NCBI RefSeq assembly: GCF_025995235.1
Contig: NZ_BAPT01000056.1
Span: 62,001-126,000, forward strand
Reading direction: 5' to 3'
DNA: 64,000 nt
From: Ameyamaea chiangmaiensis
GTDB lineage: Bacteria; Pseudomonadota; Alphaproteobacteria; Acetobacterales; Acetobacteraceae
Shown: positions 34,595-42,658 of the stretch, piece after piece
Numbering within the stretch: position 1 is the stretch's first letter
How the letters are laid out: every line of letters begins with the position of its first letter
Translations under genes and position numbers: made by a program
The notes under the pieces: generated by a model
What the model saw: the letters and a program-made list of their open reading frames with translations, nothing else
The model's database searches: none
Told to the model about the DNA's origin: nothing

Positions 34595-34697
34595 GTTTTA
34601 ATATCGTGATGGGTGCCGCGAACTTCTGTCGTCGTCATCCCTTATACGAAAGATCAGTCTTACGGGCTGGCGCCAAGAAAGCGAAGGGACCCCGTTC

Positions 34698-34850
34698 ATG
34701 AGTACAATTCTGCTTATTATTCTGATCCTGCTGCTTCTGGGCGCGCTGCCGACGTGGCCCTACAGTGCTGGTTGGGGCTATTACCCTTCGGGCGGCCTTG
34801 GCCTGGTACTGCTGATCGTGATCATTCTTCTGGTGATGGGCCGGTTGTAA
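34698..34850 (+). CDS. DUF3309 small membrane protein
   Basis: A 50-residue protein: a hydrophobic N-terminal helix rich in Leu/Ile, the central LGALPTWPYSAGWGYYPSGG motif typical of DUF3309, and a second hydrophobic helix. Function is unknown; the family is common in Alphaproteobacteria and often found beside stress genes. GAAGGGA lies about 8 nt before the ATG. Confidence 0.85.
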   Translation: MSTILLIILILLLLGALPTWPYSAGWGYYPSGGLGLVLLIVIILLVMGRL

Positions 34851-35074
34851 CGGATAAGGGCCTGGCGTCACGCCGGGCCCGACCCCTTCGGTCCGGCGGA
34901 TGGCGATTGCGCCCGCCGCACGGGTCGTCTAGACGAGGTCAGAGCGGACATGGTGGTGTAACGCGGCGGCATCCAAAGCGTGCTGATCGACTGTGATCGT
35001 CCACCGCTTCGCGGACGCTGTGTTTTCTGATTCAGTTGGACCCTGATGCTCTTTCGTCGCTACACTGCCTCCTG

Positions 35075-35515
35075 ATGAGTGATACGCCCTCCCTGGACTC
35101 CCCGATCGCTGAACTATGCCGCGAAAAGGGAATGAAACTGACCGGACAACGGCGAACAATCGCCCATGTGTTGTCGGAATCAGACGATCATCCCGATGTT
35201 GAGGAGCTTTATCGGCGCGCCATGGCCGTCGATCCACGTATTTCCATAGCGACTGTCTATCGGACCGTGCGACTTTTTGAGGAGCACGGCATCCTTCACA
35301 GGCGGGACTTCGGCGGCGGTCGGGCGCGTTACGAGCGGACGGACGACCATCAGCATTACCATCTGATCGATATCGAAAGCGGTCGCGTGACGGAATTCGA
35401 GGACGCGGCGCTTGAGAAGCTGCTGGAGACGATTGCCGCGCGAATGGGCTATGACCTTGTCAGCCGCCGTCTCGAGCTGTTCGGCCGGGCGCGGTCTCGC
35501 AAGTCCAAAGCCTGA
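35075..35515 (+). CDS. fur: Fur-family transcriptional regulator (Fur/Mur type)
   Basis: Metal-responsive repressor, 146 residues from ATG 35075. It has an N-terminal winged helix (LTGQRRTIAHVLSESDDHPDVEELYRRA, ISIATVYRTVRLFEEHGIL) and a C-terminal dimerisation domain with the regulatory ligands (DDHQHYHLIDIESGRVTEFED). The structural Cys-x-x-Cys pairs of classical Fur are missing, as in alphaproteobacterial Fur/Mur, so iron versus manganese sensing cannot be settled. It is convergent with dps, with a terminator between, and a ferritin gene with a Fur-box-like palindrome lies 12 kb away. Confidence 0.88.
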   Translation: MSDTPSLDSPIAELCREKGMKLTGQRRTIAHVLSESDDHPDVEELYRRAMAVDPRISIATVYRTVRLFEEHGILHRRDFGGGRARYERTDDHQHYHLIDIESGRVTEFEDAALEKLLETIAARMGYDLVSRRLELFGRARSRKSKA

Positions 35516-35555
35516 CGCCTGGTTCAATCAGGAACGCCCTGAGACGAGAATATTA

Positions 35556-35591
35556 GCCTGAAGGTGCGCAGGGCGCCTCCAGGCTTTTTTT
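35556..35591 (+). terminator. Terminator between fur and dps
   Basis: GCCT (35556-35559) pairs with AGGC (35581-35584), with an inner GCGC/GCGC stem, and T7 follows (35585-35591). It ends the fur transcript in the gap between the convergent genes. Confidence 0.75.
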
Positions 35592-35595
35592 GACA

Positions 35596-36135
35596 TCAGC
35601 TGTTGGCGCCCGGGGCCGGTCGGGTGGATTCGAACAGAAACCACGTCCGACGCTCGGTCTCGTCGATCCAGTTCTCAATAAGGCTGGCCGTCGCGACGTC
35701 GTTGCCCTCGTCGCATACGGCATGGACCGCGCGCAGGCTGCGGGTCAGGGACAGATTGTCTTCGCGGAGCTCAGCCAGCATGTCTTCCGGGGTGACATAC
35801 TCGGCATCATTGTCCGGGATGCGCTTGAGGCGTGCGATTTCGCCGACGGAGTGCAGTGTCGTTCCGCCGATCTTGCGTGCGCGTTCGGCCAGAGGATCGG
35901 TCATGGCGAAGATCTGATCACTCTGTGCGTCGAGCAGTTCGTGATACTCCGTGAAGTGGCGACCACTCATGTGCCAGTGAAAATTCTTCGTCTTGATGTA
36001 AAGCGCGAAGACATCGGCCAGCAGTTCCTTAAGGCCAGCGCTTACGTCGCGCACGGCATCGGCACCGAGGTCGGTGGGGGTGCCGAGGTGCGACTTGATC
36101 TGCGCAGATTTCGCGGCAGTGGACTTTTCGGCCAT
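35596..36135 (-). CDS. dps: Dps-type DNA-binding ferritin
   Basis: Dodecameric mini-ferritin that oxidises iron with peroxide and protects DNA; 179 residues from the minus-strand ATG at 36135, preceded by AGGAGG. A Lys/Ala-rich N-terminal tail is followed by the ferroxidase region (KNFHWHMSGRHFTEYHELLD, with the conserved His, and Asp/Glu at the dimer interface). An upstream in-frame extension of 78 codons is rejected as it has no conserved content. Convergent with fur. Confidence 0.94.
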   Translation of the reverse strand: MAEKSTAAKSAQIKSHLGTPTDLGADAVRDVSAGLKELLADVFALYIKTKNFHWHMSGRHFTEYHELLDAQSDQIFAMTDPLAERARKIGGTTLHSVGEIARLKRIPDNDAEYVTPEDMLAELREDNLSLTRSLRAVHAVCDEGNDVATASLIENWIDETERRTWFLFESTRPAPGANS

Positions 36136-36324
36136 TGTAATCCTCCTTGTGTGAGCAGCCTTGTGGCCACGCCAGACATATGTAGGGCGGCTCAGAGCTG
36201 ATACCATGACCCTAATCAAACATGCCGGCATTGCACATGGCGCCTCGGCGGCGCGATGTCGGCACTGTTCAACGCCTGTCCGTCCGGCGCGTTGCGCAAC
36301 GGCGGGATCGAGAGGACCCCGACC

Positions 36325-36888
36325 ATGGTTACGACCGCATGGCATGCCGCAGAACTGACGTGGGGACACGGGCCCAGGCGTCTGGACGTCTTTCTGGAAC
36401 CAACCTGCCCGTTTTCGGTCAAGACCTTCAACAAGCTATGGGTTCTACTTGAGCACGTCGGTCCGGATCGGCTTTCCATCACCATCAGACTGCAGTCTCA
36501 GCCGTGGCACCTGTTTTCCGGGCTCATCGTGCGGTGCATTCTGGCGGCATCGACCCTGCCCGAGGGCAGGGAACAGGCCCGTCGCGTGATGGCCGCCGTT
36601 GCGGCGAGGCGGGAGGCGTTCGAATTCGAACATCACTGCGACGGCCCCAATCGGGACGCGACGCCGAATGACATCATTGCTCGACTGGAGCATCTGAGCG
36701 GTGTGCCTCTCCGCGCCGCGTTCTCGACCCCTGACCTGGATCGGGCCATCAAATGGCAGTGCCGCTATGCGCGTCAGAATGGCATCCACACCACGCCGAC
36801 CTTCATGATCGACGGCCTTGTCACTCCGGGGATGAGCAGCGGCGACTCGATCGAGGCGTGGGCGGACACACTGGCGTCGCAGGCCTGA
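36325..36888 (+). CDS. DsbA-fold thioredoxin-like protein with CPFS centre
   Basis: A 187-residue protein with a thioredoxin fold of the DsbA type: EPTCPFSVKTFNKLW near residues 26-40, an inserted helical domain, and the cis-Pro strand with HTTPTFMIDG near 155-164. The second active-site Cys is Ser, so it cannot form the usual internal disulphide; it might act in glutathionylation, isomerisation or as a 2-hydroxychromene-isomerase-like fold. No signal peptide is seen. ATG 36325, with GAGAGGA upstream, is preferred over 36256. Confidence 0.75.
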   Translation: MVTTAWHAAELTWGHGPRRLDVFLEPTCPFSVKTFNKLWVLLEHVGPDRLSITIRLQSQPWHLFSGLIVRCILAASTLPEGREQARRVMAAVAARREAFEFEHHCDGPNRDATPNDIIARLEHLSGVPLRAAFSTPDLDRAIKWQCRYARQNGIHTTPTFMIDGLVTPGMSSGDSIEAWADTLASQA

Positions 36889-36902
36889 CGTCGCCAGGCG
36901 GT

Positions 36903-36924
36903 GTGCCCCGGATTACCGGGGCAC
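36903..36924. terminator. Bidirectional hairpin between convergent genes
   Basis: GTGCCCCGG (36903-36911) and CCGGGGCAC (36916-36924) form a perfect 9-bp stem with an ATTA loop, placed between the convergent DsbA-fold and tal genes. No T-runs on either side. Confidence 0.5.
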
Positions 36925-36929
36925 CCGTA

Positions 36930-38081
36930 TCAGGACACCGCTTCGAGGACTTCAGCCTTTTTCGCGCCGACCGAGTCCAGAAGCGCCTTGAAAGCGACCT
37001 CGAACGACGCACAACCCTCGGTCACCAGCGTCTGCGTGACCCCGGCCAGATCGAGACCCAGGCGCTCGGCCTCGGCCAGAACGGCGCGGGCGGCGTCGAC
37101 GTCTTTGGTCAGCGTCTCGCTGGCCGTGCCGTGGTCGCGGAACGCGTCGAAGGTCGCCGGCGGAATGGTGTTGACCGTGTCCGCGCCGATCAGTTCGTCG
37201 ACATACAGCACGTCGCTGTAGGCCTTGTCCTTGGTGCCCGTCGACGCCCACAGCAGGCGCTGAGGCTGCGCGCCGGCGTCGGCCAGCTTTTTCCAGCGCG
37301 GGCTGGCGACCACGTCGAGGTAATGCTGATAGGCCACCTTCGCGTTGGCGATCGCAACCTTGCCGCGCAGCGCCTTCAGGGCATCGGCATCCTTGTCACC
37401 GGCCGCGACACGCTTGTCGATCGCGCCGTCGATCTTGCCGTCAATGCGGCTGACGAAGAACGATGCGACCGAGGCGATGCGCGCGATGTCATGGCCTGCC
37501 TCAAGGCGGCTTTCCAGACCTGTCAGGTAGGCTTCCAGCACAGCCTTGTAGGCGTCGAGCGAGAACAGGAGCGTGACGTTCACGCTGATGCCTTCGGAGG
37601 TCGCGACGCGGAAAGCCTCGGTGCCCTGTTTGGTGCCAGGGATTTTGATCATCAGGTTTTCCGCGTCGACGGCGTTCCACAGGCGGCGGGCTTCCTCGAT
37701 CGTGCCATCGGTGTCGAAGGCCAGAAACGGTGAGACTTCGAGGCTGACATAGCCGTCCAGCCCGCGCGTTGCGTCATAGACGGGCCTCAGTACCCGTGTC
37801 GCAGCCTTGATGTCGTCGATAGCGAGCGTTTCATACAGGTCGGACGCCGAGATGTCGGGCTGCCTGGCAAGGATGTCCTTGATCTGCGGGTCGTAATCCG
37901 TGCCGTGCCCCATGGCTTTTTCGAAGATCGCGGGGTTGGACGTAACGCCCTTCAGGCCGTCTTCCGCGACAAGCTTGCGAAGGCTGCCGTCTTCCGTGAA
38001 CGATCGTTGGATGAAATCCAGCCACGGCGACTGGCCGAACTGTTCGAGTTGCTTGAGTGGGTTGGGTGATGACGCGGACAT
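36930..38081 (-). CDS. tal: Transaldolase, stand-alone
   Basis: Pentose-phosphate enzyme moving a dihydroxyacetone unit from sedoheptulose-7-phosphate to glyceraldehyde-3-phosphate. It is 383 residues from the minus-strand ATG 38081 with AGGAGG upstream. It has the GVTSNPAIFEKAM block near 45-57 and the Schiff-base Lys146 in LMIKIPGT. The length fits the long bacterial transaldolase subfamily. In many acetic acid bacteria transaldolase is fused to phosphoglucose isomerase; here the ORF ends after the barrel (KKAEVLEAVS). Confidence 0.95.
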   Translation of the reverse strand: MSASSPNPLKQLEQFGQSPWLDFIQRSFTEDGSLRKLVAEDGLKGVTSNPAIFEKAMGHGTDYDPQIKDILARQPDISASDLYETLAIDDIKAATRVLRPVYDATRGLDGYVSLEVSPFLAFDTDGTIEEARRLWNAVDAENLMIKIPGTKQGTEAFRVATSEGISVNVTLLFSLDAYKAVLEAYLTGLESRLEAGHDIARIASVASFFVSRIDGKIDGAIDKRVAAGDKDADALKALRGKVAIANAKVAYQHYLDVVASPRWKKLADAGAQPQRLLWASTGTKDKAYSDVLYVDELIGADTVNTIPPATFDAFRDHGTASETLTKDVDAARAVLAEAERLGLDLAGVTQTLVTEGCASFEVAFKALLDSVGAKKAEVLEAVS

Positions 38082-38217
38082 TATTGTTCCTCCTGATCGT
38101 GCGTCGCGTGACGCAGCGCACCGCAAGCCTAGCACAGTTCCCGCATCGGCATTGCCCGGTGCCGCTGTCCCTTAACAGATGGACAGCCGGCGTCGCCCCG
38201 CAAGGCATCCGGCGTGG

Positions 38218-38931
38218 CTAATCGCGGCCGCTCAATGCCGCCCGTAGCCCGGCGGCGTCGTCCTGGCGCTCGAAACCCGGGTGGCCCGGCTGAAACCGGA
38301 TGGCGGTGTCCAGGCCGCCGGTGACGACCGGGTCGAACCCGGCGCGGCGGACGAGGGTTTCAACCGTGGCGACGGCATCGACGTCGTCACCGGCCAAGGG
38401 CACCGCCAGCCGGGGGGAGGGTCGAAACGCTTCGCGCCGCAGGATGCTCATGCTTAGTGCGTTGAAGCCGCGCACGACCCGCGCGCCGGGAAAATAGCGT
38501 TGTGTGGTCGGGCCAGCGCCGTCGCGCTCTGCGAGGGCGGCGACGGCACCATCGCGGCCGCCATAGGGGTTGGTCGCGTCCAGAAGGATTTTGCCGGCCA
38601 TCGCGGCCGCCAGACGCGGCGCAAGGTGCGGGATGGCGCCGTACGGCACGGCCAGAAGGATGACGTCTGCGAACGCAACGGCCTGTTCGGGCGTGCCAGC
38701 CGATGCGAGCGGACCGAGCGACGCCGCGAGAGCGCGCGGCTGGCTGAGTGTCGAGGCCGAAAACATGACGTGCAGACCGGACCTTATCCAGAGTTCGCCC
38801 AGCGTGCTGCCGACTTGCCCGGCGCCGAGGCTGCCGATGGCGGGAGCGGCTACCGGGGCGGCGAGGCCATGGCGTGTCAGGCTCAGCCCCATGGTCGCGA
38901 TTGACGCTGTGACAAACGATCGGCGCTGCAT
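38218..38931 (-). CDS. Tat-exported NAD(P)-binding protein, F420-oxidoreductase-like
   Basis: A 237-residue protein beginning with a twin-arginine signal (MQRRSFVTASIATMGLSLTR). A Rossmann domain follows, with GAGQVGSTLG for the dinucleotide and a DATNPYGGRDG loop typical of the NADP-dependent F420-reductase-like family (PF03807). GGAGGT lies upstream on the minus strand. Exporting a Rossmann protein folded with its cofactor fits Tat. The reaction is unknown; F420 itself is unlikely in this group. An upstream in-frame extension is rejected. Confidence 0.82.
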   Translation of the reverse strand: MQRRSFVTASIATMGLSLTRHGLAAPVAAPAIGSLGAGQVGSTLGELWIRSGLHVMFSASTLSQPRALAASLGPLASAGTPEQAVAFADVILLAVPYGAIPHLAPRLAAAMAGKILLDATNPYGGRDGAVAALAERDGAGPTTQRYFPGARVVRGFNALSMSILRREAFRPSPRLAVPLAGDDVDAVATVETLVRRAGFDPVVTGGLDTAIRFQPGHPGFERQDDAAGLRAALSGRD

Positions 38932-38974
38932 CAACGACACCTCCAGAGAGTTTTTCAGCACGCCGCCTCCCCCG

Positions 38975-39392
38975 TCATCGGGTCCAGTCGCGGCGGCGGT
39001 CTGTTCCACGGCCGTGCCCGCGGACCGGGTCCGGTGCCGTGCGCCCGATGTCGAACGACGGACCGGACGGATGAACGCCTGAGGCGGCGAAATCGCCATC
39101 CCGGTCCAGTGTGCAGCGGTGTGTTCCCGCCGGCAAGACTGCCACGTCCCGGGCCCGGACCATCATCGTCCGGCCCCCGGAGCCACCGGCGTGCGACCGG
39201 CGCCTCCCCGGTGGAGACGCCATGTTTCGTGGTCCGCCTGTGATAATGATGGGCCTCATAAACGCCGTTGTGCCGCTGGGGCAGCCAGTCATCCGCGGCG
39301 AATATGTCGTCGAACGCGGCGGTCGGACCATTGCCTGACACAGCCACCGCGTCGCACGACACGATGACCGACAGATCGGGCGTCGCGGGCAC
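38975..39392 (-). pseudogene. Cupin (YjlB-like) pseudogene
   Basis: Two minus-strand frames together give a cupin. One frame has FDDIFAADDWLPQRHNGVYE followed by AHHYHR (about 39210-39330). The other has RARDVAVLPAGT then TLDRDGDFAASGVHPSG and FDIGRTAPDP (about 39030-39165). This matches the WRNGIY-HHYHS-HEV, AGDVxVLPAGTGH and ypPGQdwDi order of YjlB-type cupins. The frame changes near 39190, and the conserved HEV and one metal His are lost. The rest of the 702-bp gap (39393-39633) shows nothing. Confidence 0.68.
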
Positions 39393-39633
39393 CCCGCCTT
39401 TACGATCGAGTGTACACTGTTCGGGCAGGCCCGGTCGTCAAGGCGGTGCGCGCGACAGACGATCCTGGCCGAGCGTGGATCCGGGCAGTGTGAGGATGTC
39501 GTCAAACGAGCGACCTTTCATGGAACGCTCCGCGCGTGAGACGGTGGGGTTGAAGACGATAGACAGGCAACGTTGTGAGGTGCGGCCGGTTCTTCGGACA
39601 GGGACTGTCCCATCGGGCGTGGGGAGAGATGAA

Positions 39634-40398
39634 ATGCCTTTGTGTGTGGTGATCGGGACGGGCGCGATCGGGCGCCCGCTGATCGATGCCCTGCGTGCGG
39701 CGGGACATGACGTCATCGGGTTCAACCGATCGGGCAGCGATCGGGACGGCGTTCGTACGCTGGACGAGGCGTTGCGTCTGCGACCGGCGCTGGTGATCGA
39801 AGTCGCCGGGCAGGCTGCGTTGTGCGACATCGCCCCCCGGGTTCTGGCGGCCGGGATCGACGTGGTGGGGGCCTCGGTTGGCGCGCTGGCCGATACCGTC
39901 TTTCGTGCCCGTCTGCAGGCTTTCAGGACAACGACCGCTGCCAGACTTTTGCTGCCCCACGGCGCCGTCGGAGGGCTGGACTATCTGGCGACCGTGTCAC
40001 GCGCGGCGGATCTGTCCGTGGTTTACACGTCGCGCAAGCCGGTGGCGGCCTGGCGGGACGAGTTGCGTCAGATGGGTCACGATGTCGACCATATCGGGAA
40101 CGAGGTCGTTCTGTTTGAAGGGGACGCCGTGACGGCGGCACAGCGGTACCCGCGCAACCTGAACGCCGGGCTGGCTGTCGCACTGGCGGCCGGGCTCGAC
40201 CACACGCGGGTAAGGGTTGTTGCCGATCCGACCGTGCGGGACAATACGCACGAGGTTCGGGTTCAGAGCGCGCTCGGCCATGCGCATTTTGAATTCATGA
40301 ACGCGCCTGACCCGCGTAATCCGAAAACGTCGCGCATCACGGCGTTTAGCGTGGCGGCGCTGGCTCTGGCGCATCTGGAGCGAGCATCGGGCGGCTGA
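39634..40398 (+). CDS. nadX: L-aspartate dehydrogenase
   Basis: NAD(P)-dependent oxidation of L-aspartate to iminoaspartate, feeding NAD synthesis; 254 residues. It has an N-terminal Rossmann GTGAIGRP (8-15), the catalytic His206 in NTHEV, and the conserved NPKTS (229-233) of the DUF108/NadX family. ATG 39634 is chosen for the Rossmann start and GGGGAGAG about 6 nt upstream. It stands alone here: no nadA or nadC neighbour, and the flanks are pseudogenes. Confidence 0.88.
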   Translation: MPLCVVIGTGAIGRPLIDALRAAGHDVIGFNRSGSDRDGVRTLDEALRLRPALVIEVAGQAALCDIAPRVLAAGIDVVGASVGALADTVFRARLQAFRTTTAARLLLPHGAVGGLDYLATVSRAADLSVVYTSRKPVAAWRDELRQMGHDVDHIGNEVVLFEGDAVTAAQRYPRNLNAGLAVALAAGLDHTRVRVVADPTVRDNTHEVRVQSALGHAHFEFMNAPDPRNPKTSRITAFSVAALALAHLERASGG

Positions 40399-40399
40399 T

Positions 40400-41445
40400 G
40401 GCGCCTCAGGCCGGTTCGCACGACGGGTCGGGGTGGGGCTGCGGCGCGCATCCACGACCGGCTGGTCATGGAGAAGGAACGCCGCAGTGCCGATGGCCGC
40501 TTGAAGGTCGCGCTGGAACTCCCGTCTCTCACGGAGGAGAGACTCCATGTTATTGTTGTAAACACCCTGACAAACACGACCGGTTTCCCTGGCACGGTAC
40601 AGTGCCTGATCGGCATCGCGCAGAAGAATGTCCGGCGCTGTCCCGTATGATGGCGAAAACGCGATACCCACGCAGGCGCCGATTGTCACGGCGATCTCGC
40701 CGATCGCGTCGGTTTCGGCACGGCAACGTGGCATCAGGACAGCGAATTCGTCGCCGCCCGGACGGCAGACGCTGTCGTCTGGGCGCAGATGCGACTGGAT
40801 ACGCCGGGCGACCTAGTCGAGCACACAGTCGCCGGTCACGTGGCCGGAACTATCGTTGACCGGCCTGACGTGATCCAGATCGACATAGAGAACGACCGCC
40901 CTCGTTTCGCCCTCTGACACGGTGGTCCTATCGAGACGCTGTTCATTGAACAGTTTGCGATTTGGAAGCCGGTCAGCGGATCATGATGCGCGAGATAGAT
41001 GATCCGGTTCGCGAGGTGACGTTGCTCGGTGAGGTCGTCAAGGGTGGGCAACCGACCGCCTTGTGGCAGGCGCCGGTGGCTGAGCGACACTGTGCGCCCG
41101 TTCAGGGACAGCTCTTCGACCCCGGTCATGCCCTCGATGGAGATGGCGGCTGCACGCGCTCCGCCTGTTCGGCGATGGTGACGTTCGGAATATCCAATGC
41201 TTTGTAATGAAATGTCGAAACGTTTCTGTCGATGGAGCCTGGTTTGAGGATAGCGCGTGTGACGCCCAGCAGCTCATCGCGCCGGGCGTCCAGCAGGACG
41301 AGCACTTCGTTGCGGTCGAACAAAAGCAGCCCTTGCAGAGACCGCTTTCGGACAGGGCCCTGGCGCGATCGATGTCGGTATAGAAGCGCGCGACGTTGCC
41401 GCCGATGATCCCTTCGTCCTGAGACCCCGTGAAGCGCCGTGCGCC
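40400..41445 (-). pseudogene. PAS-GGDEF-EAL cyclic-di-GMP gene remnant
   Basis: On the minus strand the remains of a sensor cyclase read in order: a PAS/sensor end (GGNVARFYTDIDRARALSE, about 41350-41390), HHDPLTGF then a 1-nt shift to NRKLFNEQRL (about 40940-40990), an in-frame TAG near 40820, an intact RPGGDEFAVLMPR (about 40735-40770), a shortened GGDEF end, and the start of an EAL domain (LLHDQPVVDA, about 40450) that stops against nadX. Frameshift, stop, internal loss and truncation make it non-functional. Confidence 0.82.
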
Positions 41446-41476
41446 GTCGTTCCCCGTTCGTAACGCGCGACGTCGG

Positions 41477-42412
41477 TCAGGACGGGGCCCCGAGCCCCAG
41501 CGCACGTATCTTGCGATGCAGGGTGGCACGACTGATCCCCAGCGCACGGGACGCCGCGGTGACGTTTCCTTGCGTGGCGGCAAGCGCCGTGCGCACCACC
41601 TGGCGTTCGGCGTCGTCGAACGAGGCGTTCGCCTGACCGGGTTCGGGGGCGAAAGCGCTGTCGGGCAGAGGTGCGCCGTCGCGGCCCCAGCCCATAAACT
41701 GGCGGGCGGCGAACGTGGCTCCGTTCACGCGACCGCCATGCTCGATGGCCAGAACCGGCGCGGAGCTGCCGCTTTCCTCGCCGATCATCACCAGCATGTG
41801 GGTGTCATAACAGGCACGGAACAGGCGCATTTCAATCCGGCGCGCCGCCTGGCTCAGGCTGTCGAGCAGAAGTTTCAGACAGCCGGGCGGCAGTTCCACG
41901 CCCATGGCGCTGATATCCAGGGCACCGACCAGACGCCCCTGCGCATCATACAGCGGGACCGCCAGACAGGTCAGGGCATGGAAACTCCAGCGCCAGTGTT
42001 CGCGGCCGACGACCAGAGCGGCCTTCTCCTCGGCAAGGCAGGTACCCACGCCGTTCGTCCCCTCGGTCGCCTCGTCCCAGACGCCCCCGGTCCACAGGTG
42101 CCACTTCCGGCAGCCGCGTTCGGTCTGCGCGCTGCTCTGGCGGGCGATGACCACGCCATGGGGATCGGCAAGAAGCACGGTGAAGCCCATGTCGCCGACC
42201 ATGGTGATAAGACGCTGCATCTCGGGTAGTGCCGCCGACAGGAGGGGCCCCGCCCGGTCGCACAGATACCGGACCTCGTGACTGCTCAGCAGATCCGTGA
42301 TTTTCCGCGTCGACGGGTCGAGGTGATATCGGGATTCGCACCGCTGCCAGGAGGAGGCCAGAAACGCGTTGGCCGGACTCCGGCTGGTGTGGGTGTGCAA
42401 GGTTGCGGACAT
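41477..42412 (-). CDS. AcoR-like GAF/Fis regulator lacking the AAA+ domain
   Basis: A 311-residue regulator divergent from acoABC. It has a GAF-type sensory region at about 60-200 (conserved WDEATEGTNGVGTCLAEEKAALV) and a C-terminal Fis-family helix-turn-helix (about 262-305, VRTALAATQGNVTAASRALG, ISRATLHRKIRALG). Full AcoR proteins are about 650 residues with a sigma-54-activating AAA+ module between these parts; it is missing without a frameshift. It thus probably acts as a sigma-54-independent activator or repressor of acoABC. A 12-bp palindrome lies in the shared upstream region. Confidence 0.85.
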   Translation of the reverse strand: MSATLHTHTSRSPANAFLASSWQRCESRYHLDPSTRKITDLLSSHEVRYLCDRAGPLLSAALPEMQRLITMVGDMGFTVLLADPHGVVIARQSSAQTERGCRKWHLWTGGVWDEATEGTNGVGTCLAEEKAALVVGREHWRWSFHALTCLAVPLYDAQGRLVGALDISAMGVELPPGCLKLLLDSLSQAARRIEMRLFRACYDTHMLVMIGEESGSSAPVLAIEHGGRVNGATFAARQFMGWGRDGAPLPDSAFAPEPGQANASFDDAERQVVRTALAATQGNVTAASRALGISRATLHRKIRALGLGAPS

Positions 42413-42510
42413 CGGGACCTCAGGGCCTTCTCGCCCCCGCCGGGGCCGTTACAGCGCTCATACCAGCGATAGGCGGCGCATGCCTGTCGCAATTCCGCGA
42501 CACCCCGGCT

Positions 42511-42522
42511 TTGAAGCTTCAA
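42511..42522. promoter_or_regulatory. 12-bp palindrome between acoR-like gene and acoA
   Basis: TTGAAGCTTCAA is a perfect 12-bp dyad in the 246-bp divergent region, about 99 bp from the regulator start and 137 bp from acoA. It is a good candidate operator for the Fis-type HTH of the AcoR-like protein. Only a weak partial sigma-54 match (TGG-N10-GC, near 42560-42575) is present. Confidence 0.45.
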
Positions 42523-42658
42523 TAAGGCGTGACTCCCCACCTGTGGCGCCTTTCCGGGGTGGCGCAGGCCGAGCTTGGATCGTGCACGCCGTCGGAGACA
42601 ACGCGTTCGTCAGTGACGCGGGCCGGCCGGAACGAAGCAAGAAAACGGGGAGTCTCGT

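Noticed and set aside
35590..36201. 203-codon plus-strand frame opposite dps
   Set aside because: Dps on the minus strand is unmistakable; the plus frame is a shadow.
42555..42580. Sigma-54 promoter before acoA
   Set aside because: Only TGG-N10-GC is matched; the central TT is missing and the linked regulator lacks the AAA+ domain, so support is too weak.
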